DNA of 64,000 nt from Roseomonas populi (GTDB taxonomy: Bacteria; Pseudomonadota; Alphaproteobacteria; Acetobacterales; Acetobacteraceae): positions 1 through 64,000 of the forward strand of contig NZ_JANJOU010000021.1 of assembly GCF_024594815.1 (NCBI RefSeq), written 5' to 3'. A program made the position numbers and the translations under genes. The number at the start of each line of letters is the position of its first letter. The stretch's first letter is position 1. The notes under the pieces are model-generated. The model was not told the DNA's origin and made no database searches. It worked only from the letters and a program-made list of their open reading frames with translations. Below, piece by piece: positions 16,829 to 25,842 of the stretch.

Positions 16829-17604
16829 AAGACAGGCCTGCGCTTCTCGGCGAAGGCGCGCTGCGCCTCCCGCGTATCCTCCGTGCGGGCCAGCGCCACG
16901 GTCTGGCTCTGCTCGTAGCGGTATCCGTCGCGCAGCGGCATCTCCTCCGTTAGATTGAAGGAGCGCTTGGCGGCCTGTACGGCCAGCGGCGCCTTGGACG
17001 CGATCTGCCGCGCGATCGCCGTCGCCTCCTCCACCAGCCGCTCCCTCGGCACGCAGAGCGAGGCGGCATTCATCCGCAGCAGCTCCGGCCCGGTCATGCG
17101 CTTCGCCGTGTAGATCATCAGCCGCGCGTCGGACTGCCCGAAGAAGCGCAGCACGTGCCGCACGCCGCCCGCCAGGCCCACATCCACCTCGGTCATGGAG
17201 AGGAAGGCCTCCTCCGCCACCACCAGGATGTCGCAGCACAGCGCCAGCACGCAGCCCGCGCCGATGGCCGCGCCATTCACCGCGGCGACGATCGGCTTGC
17301 CGCACTCCATCACCGCGTCGAAGGAGGCGCGGACGAGGCGGTTGTGGCGGGGATAGCCGCCGGGCTCCTCCGCCAGGTTCGGGCGTTCCCGCAGGTCGGC
17401 GCCGGCGGAGAAGGCGCGCCCTTCGCCCGTCAGCACCACCGCGCGCACATCGGCCGTGTCGTGGATCACGTCAAAGACGCGCACGATCTCCTCGCGGAAG
17501 CGCCGGTCCTGCGCGTTCACCGGCGGCGCGGTGATGGTGACGGTGGCGACGTGCTCTTCCAACTCCACGCGGAAGCGCTCCAACCCTTCCAGACCCGGTA
17601 TCAT
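16816..17604 (-). CDS. Enoyl-CoA hydratase/isomerase family protein
   Basis: A 262-residue crotonase-fold protein. The oxyanion-hole segments are visible: GEGRAFSAGADLRER and VNGAAIGAGCVLALCCD. The usual first catalytic Glu region reads LSMTEVDVGL. A GTG precedes the ATG directly; the ATG at 17604 is chosen because GGAGG then has normal spacing. It lies in a run with a CoA-transferase, a carboxymuconolactone decarboxylase-like protein and a GST, suggesting degradation of a CoA-activated organic acid. Exact substrate unknown. Confidence 0.9.
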   Translation of the reverse strand: MIPGLEGLERFRVELEEHVATVTITAPPVNAQDRRFREEIVRVFDVIHDTADVRAVVLTGEGRAFSAGADLRERPNLAEEPGGYPRHNRLVRASFDAVMECGKPIVAAVNGAAIGAGCVLALCCDILVVAEEAFLSMTEVDVGLAGGVRHVLRFFGQSDARLMIYTAKRMTGPELLRMNAASLCVPRERLVEEATAIARQIASKAPLAVQAAKRSFNLTEEMPLRDGYRYEQSQTVALARTEDTREAQRAFAEKRRPVFQGR

Positions 17605-17615
17605 CACGGTTCCTC

Positions 17616-18224
17616 CTACTCCGCGGCGTTCGCGGGCTGCTGCGCGGGCGGCAGCGGCGCCAGCCCGCTCTCGGGCGGGGTCAATACGGGCGCGACGCCG
17701 TCGGGCAGGGGGATCTCGTGCGCGTTCAGCGTCATCGAGACCATGGTGTAGTAGCCGATCACGGCGGTCAGCTCGACCACGCCGCGCTCGCCCCAGCGCG
17801 CCCGCGCCGCATCGTAGGTCGCGGGCGGCACCCGCCCGTCCACCTGCAGCGCGCGGGCGAACTCGTAGACCAGCGTCTCCTCCGCATCCGCGAAGGCGGG
17901 CGCCTCGCCGCGGTGGATGGCGTCGATCGCGTGCTGCGCGATCCCGGCCTCAGCGGCCGCGCGGGCGTGCACCCACCACTCCACCTGGCTGGACCAGCGG
18001 CGCCCCGTGACGACGATGGCCAGCTCGTTCAGCCGCTTGGGCAGAACGGTGCCGAAGCGCAGGATCTCGCCCAGCGCCGACCAGCGCGCGGCGAGGTCCG
18101 GGCTGTGGATCACCGCGCGCAGCGGGCCGATCACCTGGCCGCGCGGGCCGGCGAGGACGGAATCATAGACCTTGCGCTGCTCCGGGGTCAGCTCCTCAGG
18201 GCCGGGGAGCGGGATACGGGCCAT
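17616..18224 (-). CDS. Carboxymuconolactone decarboxylase-family protein
   Basis: A 202-residue AhpD/CMD-fold protein. The core is LPKRLNELAIVVTGRRWSSQVEWWVHARAAAEAGI, with the conserved Glu and His, but it lacks the CxxC of peroxidase-type members, which favours a decarboxylase-like role. It ends 11 bases before the hydratase start. In the protocatechuate pathway PcaC of this fold acts after ring cleavage and lactonisation, and pcaHG and a pcaD-like gene are in the same region. The assignment to PcaC activity is inference. Confidence 0.82.
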   Translation of the reverse strand: MARIPLPGPEELTPEQRKVYDSVLAGPRGQVIGPLRAVIHSPDLAARWSALGEILRFGTVLPKRLNELAIVVTGRRWSSQVEWWVHARAAAEAGIAQHAIDAIHRGEAPAFADAEETLVYEFARALQVDGRVPPATYDAARARWGERGVVELTAVIGYYTMVSMTLNAHEIPLPDGVAPVLTPPESGLAPLPPAQQPANAAE

Positions 18225-18236
18225 GCTCGGCTCCTC

Positions 18237-19469
18237 TCAGGTAACGCCGCGCGCGGCGAGGCCGGCGATCTCGTCCGCGCCCAGCCCCAGCTCCGCCAGC
18301 ACCTCCTCGGTGTGCTGGCCCAGCGTGGGCGGGGCGCGGTCGAAGCGCAGGGGGCTCTCGGCGAAGCGCAGCGGGCTCACCACCTGCGGCACGGTGCCGG
18401 CCACGGGGTGCGGCAGGTGGCGCAGCATCTCGCGGTGGCGGATCTGCGGGTCCTCGAAGACCTCGGGGATCGTGTTGATCGGCGCGCAGGGCACGCCGGC
18501 GGCGTCCAGCGCCGCCATCAGCTCCGCGCGCGGGAAGTCGCGGAAGCGCGCCGCCAGCAGCGGCGTCAGCTCGGGGTTGTTGCGCACGCGCGCGGCGTTG
18601 GTGGCGAAGCGCTCGTCATCCGCCCATTCCGCACGCCCGATCGCCTCGCAGAGCTTCCGGAACTGCCCGTCATTGCCGACGGCCAGCACGAGCTGCGCGT
18701 CGGCGCAGGGGAACACGTCCTGCGGCTGGATGTTCGGGTGCCGGTTGCCGCCGCGCTTCGGGGCACGGCCTGAGAGGAGCCAGTTCGTCGCCTGGTTCGC
18801 CAGGAAGGCCGCCCCCACGTCGAGCATGGCGAGATCGATCGTCTCGCCCACCCCCGTCTCGTTCCGGCGCGCCAGGGCGGCCAGCACGGCGATCCCGGCA
18901 TACATGCCTGTCATCAGGTCCACGATCGGCACGCCGACCTTCTGCGGCCCCCCGCCGGGCGCATCGTCGCGCTCGCCCGTCACGCTCATCAGCCCGCCCA
19001 TGGCCTGGATCGCGAAGTCGTAGGCCGCCTGGTCCGCGCGCGGCCCGTCCTGGCCGAAGCCGGTGACGGAGCAGTAGATCAGCCGCGGGTTCACCGCCCG
19101 CAGCGACGCCGCGTCCAGCCCGTACTTCGCCAGCGCGCCCGCCTTGAAGTTCTCCAGCACGATGTCGGCGGTCTCGGCGAGCCGGCGGATCACCGCCTGG
19201 CCCTCCGGCTTCGCCATATCCACCGTCACGCTGCGCTTCCCGCGGTTCACAGCCAGGAAGTAGCCCGCGTCCTTCGTCGGGTTGCCCTCCCGGTCCTTCA
19301 GGAAGGGCGGGCCCCAGCCCCGCGTGTCGTCGCCGGCGCCGGGCCGCTCCACCTTGATCACGTCCGCGCCGAGATCGGCGAGGATCTGCGTGGCCCAGGG
19401 CGCGGCCATGATGCGGCTGAGATCGAGCACCCGCACATGGGAGAGCGGGCCCTGGCGCGTCTCAGTCAT
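18237..19469 (-). CDS. CaiB/BaiF (class III) CoA-transferase
   Basis: A 410-residue family III CoA-transferase. The N terminus LSHVRVLDLSRIMAAPWATQILADLGADVIKVE and the catalytic aspartate Asp184 (VGVPIVDLMTGMYAG) are typical. It moves CoA between carboxylic acids in the cytoplasm. The start overlaps the GST stop by eight bases. With the adjacent enoyl-CoA hydratase it probably activates an acid produced or imported by this region. Confidence 0.93.
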   Translation of the reverse strand: MTETRQGPLSHVRVLDLSRIMAAPWATQILADLGADVIKVERPGAGDDTRGWGPPFLKDREGNPTKDAGYFLAVNRGKRSVTVDMAKPEGQAVIRRLAETADIVLENFKAGALAKYGLDAASLRAVNPRLIYCSVTGFGQDGPRADQAAYDFAIQAMGGLMSVTGERDDAPGGGPQKVGVPIVDLMTGMYAGIAVLAALARRNETGVGETIDLAMLDVGAAFLANQATNWLLSGRAPKRGGNRHPNIQPQDVFPCADAQLVLAVGNDGQFRKLCEAIGRAEWADDERFATNAARVRNNPELTPLLAARFRDFPRAELMAALDAAGVPCAPINTIPEVFEDPQIRHREMLRHLPHPVAGTVPQVVSPLRFAESPLRFDRAPPTLGQHTEEVLAELGLGADEIAGLAARGVT

Positions 19470-20070
19470 CCACCGCCTCCGTGGCCTGCACGGAGGGACG
19501 CGCGGAGAACCCGGCGTGCCAGGCGGCGATGGCGGGATGCCCCGCGCGCCAGCCCATGTCGGGGAAGCGGAAGTCGAGGTAGGAGAGGGCGCAGCCGATC
19601 GCGATGTGCCCGATGTCGAAGGGCTTGGCGGAGAGGGAAGGGGCCTCGCTCTCCAGCCGGTCCAGGGATGCCCGCGTCTTCGCCGCGAAGCTGTCCAGCC
19701 ACTCCGCCGTCTGCCGCTCCGCCGGCTTGTCGCGCTCGTTCCGGAACAGGATGAGCAGGTCCAGCAGCCCGTTGCCGAGCGCGTGGCGCGTCAGCGCCTC
19801 GAAGCGCTGGGGCTTCGGCGGGAAGAGGGAGCCGCCGGCGAGGTCGTCGAGGTACTCGATGATCGTCAGGCTGTCGAACAGCACCGTCCCATCATCCAGC
19901 ACCAGCGTGGGGATCTTGCTCAGCGGATTGTCCGGCAGCAGCTCCTCGTTCGGCTTGCCCATGCGGACCATGGTGCGAACCGTCCGGATGCGATCCGCCA
20001 GCCCCAGCTCATGCGCCGCGACCATCACCTTGCGCACGAAGGGCGAGCGCGGGGACCAGTGCAGCTTCAT
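19462..20070 (-). CDS. Glutathione S-transferase family protein
   Basis: A 202-residue GST. The N-terminal thioredoxin-like domain begins MKLHWSPRSPFVRKVMVAAHELGL, with the cis-Pro region KIPTLVLDDG and DSLTIIEYLDD. The alpha-helical C domain follows. The ATG at 20070 is chosen because GGAG stands eight bases before it; an upstream in-frame ATG at 20124 has no ribosome site. A GST in a catabolic run may isomerise or open an intermediate, or may be protective. No specific role can be given. Confidence 0.88.
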   Translation of the reverse strand: MKLHWSPRSPFVRKVMVAAHELGLADRIRTVRTMVRMGKPNEELLPDNPLSKIPTLVLDDGTVLFDSLTIIEYLDDLAGGSLFPPKPQRFEALTRHALGNGLLDLLILFRNERDKPAERQTAEWLDSFAAKTRASLDRLESEAPSLSAKPFDIGHIAIGCALSYLDFRFPDMGWRAGHPAIAAWHAGFSARPSVQATEAVDD

Positions 20071-20169
20071 GGCCGGATCTCCGGGCAGGGCATGGCGTTC
20101 CTCAATATCCGTTAGGTCAGTCATATGTCTTTTATGGGCCGGCCTCCGCCCCGTCCAGCCCGATCCGGC

Positions 20170-20910
20170 CTACTTCAGCTTGATGTCGATCCGCACCACG
20201 TCGCCGCGGTAGATCCCGTCCGCCACCAGCACCAGCGTGCCCTTCGCGTCCACCGCCGCGCGGTGCACGAAGGCCACGGGCGCGTTCAGCGGCAGCTGCA
20301 GCGCATCCGCGCTCTCCACATCGGCCACGCCGATCGTCAGCGTCTGCCGCGCATCCACCACCTGCACGCCCTTCAGGCCGGAGACGAGGCGCAGCGCGGT
20401 CTTGGTCGAGAGGTCCTCGGCGGTGACGAGGGGCGAGAGCCGCGCGTCGAGATAGACATCGGCCAGCAGGAAGGGCTGCCCGTCCCGCCAGTGGCGCCGG
20501 CGGATGTGGCGGTAGAGCGGCGCGGGCTCGCCGATGCTGTCGGGGATGGTGCCGCCGGGGATGCCGGCGGTGTCGGACAGGATCTCGATCTCGGCGCCCT
20601 CGCGGGAGCGGAGAAGGCCGTTCCAGTCCGCCTCCACGTCGCACCACAGCCGGTTCGCGGGCGTCTTGCGGACGAAGGTGCCCTTGGCGCGGAAGCGCTC
20701 GATCAGCCCGTCCGCCTCCAGCTCGTCCAGCGCCTGGCGGATGGTGGCCCGCGCCACGCTGCACTCGGCCGCCAGCTCGTCCACCGTCGGGATCTGCTGG
20801 CCGAGCTTCCAGGTCCCGCCCTCGATCCTCCGGCGGAACAGGGTGGCGAGCTGGATGTAGCGCGGCACGGCGCTGCGGCTGAGGTCGAGCCGGCCGGAGG
20901 GGGCGTTCAT
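20170..20910 (-). CDS. GntR-family regulator, HutC subfamily
   Basis: A 246-residue regulator. The N-terminal winged helix contains YIQLATLFRRRIEGGTWKLGQQIPTVDELAAECSVARATIRQALDELEADGLIERFRAKGTFV in pieces typical of GntR. A C-terminal UTRA/HutC effector domain follows (PLYRHIRRRHW; PFLLADVYLD; PVAFVHRAAVD). It lies within the minus-strand catabolic run, 46 bases after the hydroxyacid dehydrogenase. It is the best candidate to bind the divergent promoter region at 25730-25919. Effector unknown. Confidence 0.9.
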   Translation of the reverse strand: MNAPSGRLDLSRSAVPRYIQLATLFRRRIEGGTWKLGQQIPTVDELAAECSVARATIRQALDELEADGLIERFRAKGTFVRKTPANRLWCDVEADWNGLLRSREGAEIEILSDTAGIPGGTIPDSIGEPAPLYRHIRRRHWRDGQPFLLADVYLDARLSPLVTAEDLSTKTALRLVSGLKGVQVVDARQTLTIGVADVESADALQLPLNAPVAFVHRAAVDAKGTLVLVADGIYRGDVVRIDIKLK

Positions 20911-20956
20911 CCCCCCTTGTCGCACATCCGCGCCCGCGCGCAGAAGCGCTGCCGCC

Positions 20957-21871
20957 TCAGGCCGCCGCATCGTAGAAGGCCTCGCCCCCGCGGAAGGCCG
21001 CGATATCCCGCAGCATCCGCGCGATGATCGCCGCCCGCGTCTCATGCGTCAGCGAGGCGTAGTGGGGCGCCAGCACGGCGTTCTCCAGCGCGGTGAAGCG
21101 GGGATCGAGCCCCGGCTCGCTCGCGAAGACGTCCAGCCCCGCCGCGGCGATGCCGCCCCCCTCCAGCGCCGCCAGCAGCGCCGCCTCGTCCACCACCGAC
21201 CCGCGCGCGATGTTCACCAGCACGCCGCGAGGCCCCAGCGCGGCCAGGGCGCGCGCATCCACCATGTGCCGCGTCTCCGGCCCGCCCGGGGTCGCCAGGA
21301 TCAGCACGTCCGTCCACTCCGCCAGGGCGGGCACGTCCGGGTGGTAGCGCCAGGGCGCCTCCGGCTTCGGGCGCGGGCCGGTCCAGCCCACCTCCATCCC
21401 GATCCCCGCCGCGCGCCGCGCGATGGCGGCCCCGATCCGCCCGAGCCCGACGACCCCCGCGCGCTTGCGGTGCAGGCTGGTGCCCGGGCTCATCCGCCCC
21501 TGCATCCAGCGCCCGGCGCGCACGAAGCGGTCCGCCTCCGCGATGCGGCGGGCGGCGGCGTACATGAGCCCGATCGCGAAATCCGCCACGTCCTCCGTCA
21601 GCTCGTCCGGCGTGTGGCTCACGGCGATGCCGCGCGCCCGGGCGGCGCCGAGGTCGATCTTGTCCAGCCCCACGCCCATGGAGGCGATCAGCCGCAGCCC
21701 CGGCCGCGCCGCCATGGCCCCGGCATCGGCGCCCACCATGCCCGTGGTCACGGCGATGCGCGCCTCGGCCGCCGCCGGGTCCTCCGCGCCCACCACGGCG
21801 TAATCCGCCGCCAGCGCGTCCCGCAGGTCCTGGGGCAGGGTGGCCAGGGCCAGGATCGTCTCGCGGCTCAT
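20957..21871 (-). CDS. D-isomer-specific 2-hydroxyacid dehydrogenase
   Basis: A 304-residue NAD(P)-dependent oxidoreductase. The dinucleotide motif is GVVGLGRIGAAIARRA. The catalytic Arg lies in VNIARGSVVDEAAL, Glu in VFASEPGLDPRF and His in APHYASLTHETR. Such enzymes interconvert 2-oxo and D-2-hydroxy acids. The ATG overlaps the stop of the dehydratase beta-like subunit (ATGA), so the three genes are translationally linked. It may reduce or oxidise the product of the hydratase pair. Confidence 0.92.
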   Translation of the reverse strand: MSRETILALATLPQDLRDALAADYAVVGAEDPAAAEARIAVTTGMVGADAGAMAARPGLRLIASMGVGLDKIDLGAARARGIAVSHTPDELTEDVADFAIGLMYAAARRIAEADRFVRAGRWMQGRMSPGTSLHRKRAGVVGLGRIGAAIARRAAGIGMEVGWTGPRPKPEAPWRYHPDVPALAEWTDVLILATPGGPETRHMVDARALAALGPRGVLVNIARGSVVDEAALLAALEGGGIAAAGLDVFASEPGLDPRFTALENAVLAPHYASLTHETRAAIIARMLRDIAAFRGGEAFYDAAA

Positions 21872-22506
21872 GCCGTTCCCTCCGCCGCCGCCCGCGCGCG
21901 GGCGAGTTCGGCCATGATCTCCGGCATGCGCGCCGCCGCCGTCTCGCTGAGGCTGCCGTAGAGGCTGTTGCCGTGCGCGTCGATGCCCACGGTCAGCGGC
22001 CCCAGCCCCTCCACCTGCAGCGTAACGAGGCGGTAGTGGGACACCAGGTCGTTCCAGTTCACCGAGACCACCGCCCGGATCGCGTCCGACAGCAGCGGCG
22101 CCCCGCCGCCGACGAAGGAGAGGTACACCCCGCCTACCTCGCGCAGCGCCGCCACGCAGGCCGCGTCCAGCCCGCCCTTGCCGCCCACGGCGCGCAGGCC
22201 GAAATGGCGGATCAGCCCGGGCATCAGCGGGTTGAAGCGCGTGCTGGTGGTGGGGTTCATGTACAGCACCTCGAACCCGCCCCCTTCCGTCTCGCGCGAG
22301 TAGCTGCCGAGGTGGAACAGGCTGCCCCCGTGCAGGTCCTGCGGCGCCTCACGTTTCCCCTCCGCCACCTCCACGATGCGATGGTGCGTCGGCAGCCCGG
22401 CGGTGATGGTGATCTCCCCATCCAGCAGCACCATGTCGCCGGCGCGCAGCGAGAGCGCGTCCTCGGCCGAGAGCGGCATCCGCAGCCGCCGGATCTCCTC
22501 CTCCAC
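21868..22506 (-). CDS. Class I fumarase / tartrate dehydratase beta-subunit-like protein
   Basis: A 212-residue protein matching the C-terminal (beta) half of class I fumarases. Landmarks are LRAGDMVLLDGEITITAGLPTHHR, NPTTSTRFNPLMP and GKGGLDAACVAALREVGGVYLSFVGG. It forms the swivel domain that completes the active site with the alpha subunit encoded nine bases upstream. Subunits are separate, as in TtdAB. Known activities include fumarate, L-tartrate, mesaconate or related diacid hydration; the pcaHG neighbourhood suggests an aromatic ring-cleavage diacid. Confidence 0.9.
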   Translation of the reverse strand: MEEEIRRLRMPLSAEDALSLRAGDMVLLDGEITITAGLPTHHRIVEVAEGKREAPQDLHGGSLFHLGSYSRETEGGGFEVLYMNPTTSTRFNPLMPGLIRHFGLRAVGGKGGLDAACVAALREVGGVYLSFVGGGAPLLSDAIRAVVSVNWNDLVSHYRLVTLQVEGLGPLTVGIDAHGNSLYGSLSETAAARMPEIMAELARARAAAEGTA

Positions 22507-22515
22507 GGCGGCCCC

Positions 22516-23385
22516 CTACTCGATCCGCTCCAGCCGCCCGTCCTCGTAGAGGCGGGCGCGGGTGCGGCGGTTGATCCAGCAATTGTAGGCGACGGCAACG
22601 GGCGTGAAGCCGTGCCCCGCCGCGTACTCCACGTGCACGCCCAGCGCGGTGGTGTCGCCGCCCGTTCCCATCGGCCCGAAGCCCGTGGCGTTCACCGCCT
22701 TGAGGAGCCGCTCCTCCATCGCCGCCAGGATCGGCTCCGGGTTCTTCGTGCCGTAAGGGCGGAGCGTGGCCCGCGCCGCGAGCTTCGCGCAGTAATCGAA
22801 GGTGCCGCCGATGCCCACGCCGATGTTCACGGGCGGGCAGTGCTGGGAGCCGGCCTTCAGCACGCACTCCATGACGAAGGCCTCGATCTGCTCCAGCGTG
22901 GGGAAGGTGAAGATCTCCATCGCCGCCCAGCGGCCGGAGCCGAGCGCCTTGGGCTGGCAGGTGATGTCCACATACTCCGCGCCGTCGATCAGGTCCCAGG
23001 TGACCAGCGGCATCTCCTTGCCGCGGTAGCTGCGCTCGTTGGTCAGGGGATTGGTCACGTGCTTCAGCAGCGGCGGGTTCGTCGTGGCCACCAGCTCGTC
23101 GAAGCCGTCCACCAGGGCGCGCTTGATGTCGCCCTCCAGCCGCACGCCCGTGCCGATGGCGATGACGTAGTTCGGCACGCCGGAGTCCGAGCAGACCAGC
23201 CGGTCCTGCGTCTCCGCCATCTCCGCGCTGCGCAGCAGGATGCCCAGCGTCTTGCGCGCCACCTCGTTCGTCTCGCTCTCCCGCGCGCGGCGCAGCGCGT
23301 CCAGCGTGTCGTCCGGGACCTTGCGCAGCGACCACTCGTAGAGCTGAGCGGTCGCGCGCTTCATCATGCCGTAGGTGATGGGCAC
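22516..23385 (-). CDS. Class I fumarase / tartrate dehydratase alpha-subunit-like protein
   Basis: A 289-residue iron-sulfur hydro-lyase subunit. Three cysteines at the positions expected for the [4Fe-4S] cluster are visible: Cys65 (RLVCSDSG), Cys183 (HCPPVNIGVGIGGT) and Cys269 (YNCWINRR). The ATG is close to the pcaG stop (20 bases). With the beta subunit it should form a cytoplasmic, oxygen-sensitive hydratase. The substrate is not fixed by sequence. Its position right after pcaHG suggests hydration of a carboxymuconate-derived or oxalomesaconate-like acid, which is inference. Confidence 0.9.
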   Translation of the reverse strand: MPITYGMMKRATAQLYEWSLRKVPDDTLDALRRARESETNEVARKTLGILLRSAEMAETQDRLVCSDSGVPNYVIAIGTGVRLEGDIKRALVDGFDELVATTNPPLLKHVTNPLTNERSYRGKEMPLVTWDLIDGAEYVDITCQPKALGSGRWAAMEIFTFPTLEQIEAFVMECVLKAGSQHCPPVNIGVGIGGTFDYCAKLAARATLRPYGTKNPEPILAAMEERLLKAVNATGFGPMGTGGDTTALGVHVEYAAGHGFTPVAVAYNCWINRRTRARLYEDGRLERIE

Positions 23386-23405
23386 GTCGTCTCCCTCGCT
23401 CCTTC

Positions 23406-24008
23406 TCAGTCCTCGAAGAAGGGCGTCTCCTCCTCCACGCCGCCGCGCAGGTGGATGTCGAAGCGGAAAACGCGCACGCCGCCCTCCTCCCCTTCCGGCA
23501 CGGCCACGATCTTCCCGCGCCGCGCCTCCGGCACGAGGCTCAGCAGCGGATCGGCCGCGTTCGCCTCCGCGAAGTCCGGGAAGAACAGCGTAGCCAGCAC
23601 GCGCCGCATCAGCCCCGCGCCCATGACGGTGAGGTTGACGTGCGGCGCCCGCCGCCCGGCCGGGTCGTCGAAGCCGCCGGGCATCAGCGTGCGGAACTCG
23701 TAGTGCCCCTCCGCATCCGTCCAGGCGCGGCCCCAGCCCAGGAAATCCGGGTCGGCCAGGTGCTGCTCGGGGTCCGCCGGGTGGTTGAAGCGCCCCTCCG
23801 CATCGGCCTGCCAGGCCTCCAGGATCATGTTGATGCAGGGGAAGCCGCCCTCCTTCGTCACGCGCCCGCGGATCAGGATCGCCTCTCCGCGCGCCGTGGG
23901 CTGCGCCCCGGCATGCAGCCGCGTCAGGTCGTTGTCGCCCTCCGTGAAGAAGGTCTGCGGGAAGAAGGGGCCGATCGTGTGCTGGGAGATCGGGGCGAGG
24001 CTGCTCAT
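23406..24008 (-). CDS. pcaG: Protocatechuate 3,4-dioxygenase alpha subunit
   Basis: A 200-residue intradiol dioxygenase subunit. ISQHTIGPFFPQTFF at the N terminus, the beta-sandwich segment MILEAWQADAEGRFNHP and HYEFRTLMPGGF with RAPHVNLTVMGAGL are typical of PcaG. It lacks the iron ligands of the beta chain, as expected. The ATG at 24008 is chosen; the frame stays open upstream only inside pcaH. It forms an alpha/beta complex that cleaves protocatechuate to 3-carboxy-cis,cis-muconate. Confidence 0.93.
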   Translation of the reverse strand: MSSLAPISQHTIGPFFPQTFFTEGDNDLTRLHAGAQPTARGEAILIRGRVTKEGGFPCINMILEAWQADAEGRFNHPADPEQHLADPDFLGWGRAWTDAEGHYEFRTLMPGGFDDPAGRRAPHVNLTVMGAGLMRRVLATLFFPDFAEANAADPLLSLVPEARRGKIVAVPEGEEGGVRVFRFDIHLRGGVEEETPFFED

Positions 24009-24012
24009 CCGC

Positions 24013-24738
24013 TCAGGCCTCCGGCGTCGCGTATCGCCCGCGCAGGACGATGTCGTGGGTGAAGGCGATCCATCCGTCACCGACCTCAGCGGGGTGGGTC
24101 TGGCGCGCGACCAGCCGGTCCCGGGCGGCGGCATCGGGGATGGATTGCAGGATGCGGTCCCACTCGTTCATCGGGTCGCCCGGGAAGTACATCTGGGTCA
24201 CGAGGCGCGAGAGCGAGGAGGGGCCGAGCACGGAGAAGTGGACGTGCGGCGGCCGCCACCACGTGTCCTTCACCGGCACGGGATAGGCGCCGGGCTTGAT
24301 GGTGAAGAAGGCGTAGCGCCCCTCCTCATCCGTCCGTACGCGGCCGTTGCCGACGAAGTTCGGGTCCAGCGGCGCGTCGCGCTGGTCGATCGGGTGGTAG
24401 TAGCGGCCGGCGGCATTGGCCTGCCACAGCTCCACCACCGCCCCGCGCACCGGCCGCCCCGCCTCGTCCAGGATGCGGCCGGACATGTGCATCAGCTGGC
24501 CCTGCGCCATCCGCCCCGGGCCGAGCACGGCCAGGTTGCTCTCGTCGCAGGGCAGCTTGCGCCACAGGTCCAGCGGCCCCGTCGCCTCGGTGCGCGTCAC
24601 CGGGCGGCGGATCAGGGGCTGGGCGGGGGTATGCGTCCAGGTGTTGGGATAGCCCTCGATCGGCACCGCCGGCTCGATCCCCTCGGGGAAGGGATCGAAG
24701 CGGTCGGGGAAGGGCGGCGGGGGGAAGTTGGTGTCCAT
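24013..24738 (-). CDS. pcaH: Protocatechuate 3,4-dioxygenase beta subunit
   Basis: A 241-residue catalytic subunit holding the non-haem Fe(III) site. The two tyrosine ligands are in AAGRYYHP and KPGAYPVP and the two histidines in PPHVHFSV. The N-terminal extension PLIRRPVTRTEATGPL is typical of the beta chain. It is separated from pcaG by four bases and from the Bug receptor gene by ten, so receptor and dioxygenase are probably one transcript. It acts in the cytoplasm. Activity on related substrates such as gallate is possible. Confidence 0.93.
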   Translation of the reverse strand: MDTNFPPPPFPDRFDPFPEGIEPAVPIEGYPNTWTHTPAQPLIRRPVTRTEATGPLDLWRKLPCDESNLAVLGPGRMAQGQLMHMSGRILDEAGRPVRGAVVELWQANAAGRYYHPIDQRDAPLDPNFVGNGRVRTDEEGRYAFFTIKPGAYPVPVKDTWWRPPHVHFSVLGPSSLSRLVTQMYFPGDPMNEWDRILQSIPDAAARDRLVARQTHPAEVGDGWIAFTHDIVLRGRYATPEA

Positions 24739-24748
24739 GACCTGGCCC

Positions 24749-25729
24749 TCACTCGTCCGGCTTGAAGCCGGAGGCGGCGACGATCGGCCCCCAGGCCGCC
24801 GTCTCGCGCGCGATGCGCTCGCGGAAGGCGCCGGGCTCCAGCGTCAGCGGCGCGATGTCGATCCGCGTCAACGCCTCCCTGATCTCCGTCGTGGCCGCGG
24901 CGGCGGCGATCGCCTCGTGCAGGGCCGAGACCGTGGCGGGCGAGGCGCCGGCGGGCAGGACCGCACCGTACCACTCCTCGTGTACCAGGTCGGGGAAGCC
25001 GGATTCCGCGAAGGTCGGCACCTCCTGCAGCCGCGGCAGGCGCTGTGGGGAGGAAATGGCGAGGAGACGCACCTCGCCCGCCCGATGGAAGGCCGTCAGC
25101 TCGCCCAGCGGCAGGATCACCGCGGCCAGCGTGCCGGCCAGCAGGTCGGCCGCGGCCGGCGCGGAGCCGCGATAGGGGATGTGGCTCATCGTCAGCCCGG
25201 CCATGCGCGCCATTTCCGTGCCGATGAAGTGCGGCATGGAGCCGGGGACGGGCGAGGCCCAGTCCACGGAGGGGCGCGTCTTCCCCCAGGCAACGAACTC
25301 CTGCAGCGTCTTCGCCGGGTGCTTCGAGGAAACCGCGAGGCCGAAGGGGAAGATGCAGACCGGCGAGACGGGCGTGAAGTCCTTCAGCGGGTCGTAGCGC
25401 AACGTCCGCGCGTAGAGATGCGGGTAGATCGTCAGCATGGAGGCCGGCGTGATGACGAAGGCCGTGCCGTCCGGCGCCAGGGGCTTGAGGTTCTCGAGCG
25501 CGAGGCGGCCGCCGGCGCCGGGGCGGTTGTCCACCACCATCTGCGTCCCGCCGGCGCGCAGCCGTTCGACATAGAGGCGGGTGACGCTGTCCGCCGTGCC
25601 GCCGGGCGGGAAGCCGACAATGGCGCGGCCGGTGCGGGCATTCTGGGCCAGGGCCGGGCCCGCCGCGGCGGCGAGTGCCGCGCCGGCAGTCCCGAGAAGG
25701 GCCGCACGGCGGCCGATTGGGGTGCTCAT
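24749..25729 (-). CDS. Bug-family tripartite tricarboxylate transporter receptor
   Basis: A 326-residue periplasmic receptor with a twin-arginine-like leader (MSTPIGRRAALLGTAGAAL, cleavage near ALAQ). Family motifs: RAIVGFPPGGTADSVTR, VDNRPGAGGRLALENL and SHIPYRGSAPAAADLLAG. It is the first gene of the minus-strand catabolic operon, directly before pcaHG, so its ligand may be protocatechuate or a relative. No TctAB permease genes accompany it. Confidence 0.92.
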   Translation of the reverse strand: MSTPIGRRAALLGTAGAALAAAAGPALAQNARTGRAIVGFPPGGTADSVTRLYVERLRAGGTQMVVDNRPGAGGRLALENLKPLAPDGTAFVITPASMLTIYPHLYARTLRYDPLKDFTPVSPVCIFPFGLAVSSKHPAKTLQEFVAWGKTRPSVDWASPVPGSMPHFIGTEMARMAGLTMSHIPYRGSAPAAADLLAGTLAAVILPLGELTAFHRAGEVRLLAISSPQRLPRLQEVPTFAESGFPDLVHEEWYGAVLPAGASPATVSALHEAIAAAAATTEIREALTRIDIAPLTLEPGAFRERIARETAAWGPIVAASGFKPDE

Positions 25730-25842
25730 TCCTGTTCGAACCTTCTGGACGTTCTTCGCGGGCCGTTCAGGCCCTGCGTTGCGGATCGCAGCTTGCGCCC
25801 GATCCCCCTCATGGAGGCAAGCCTGCCAAAGCCGCCCCTATG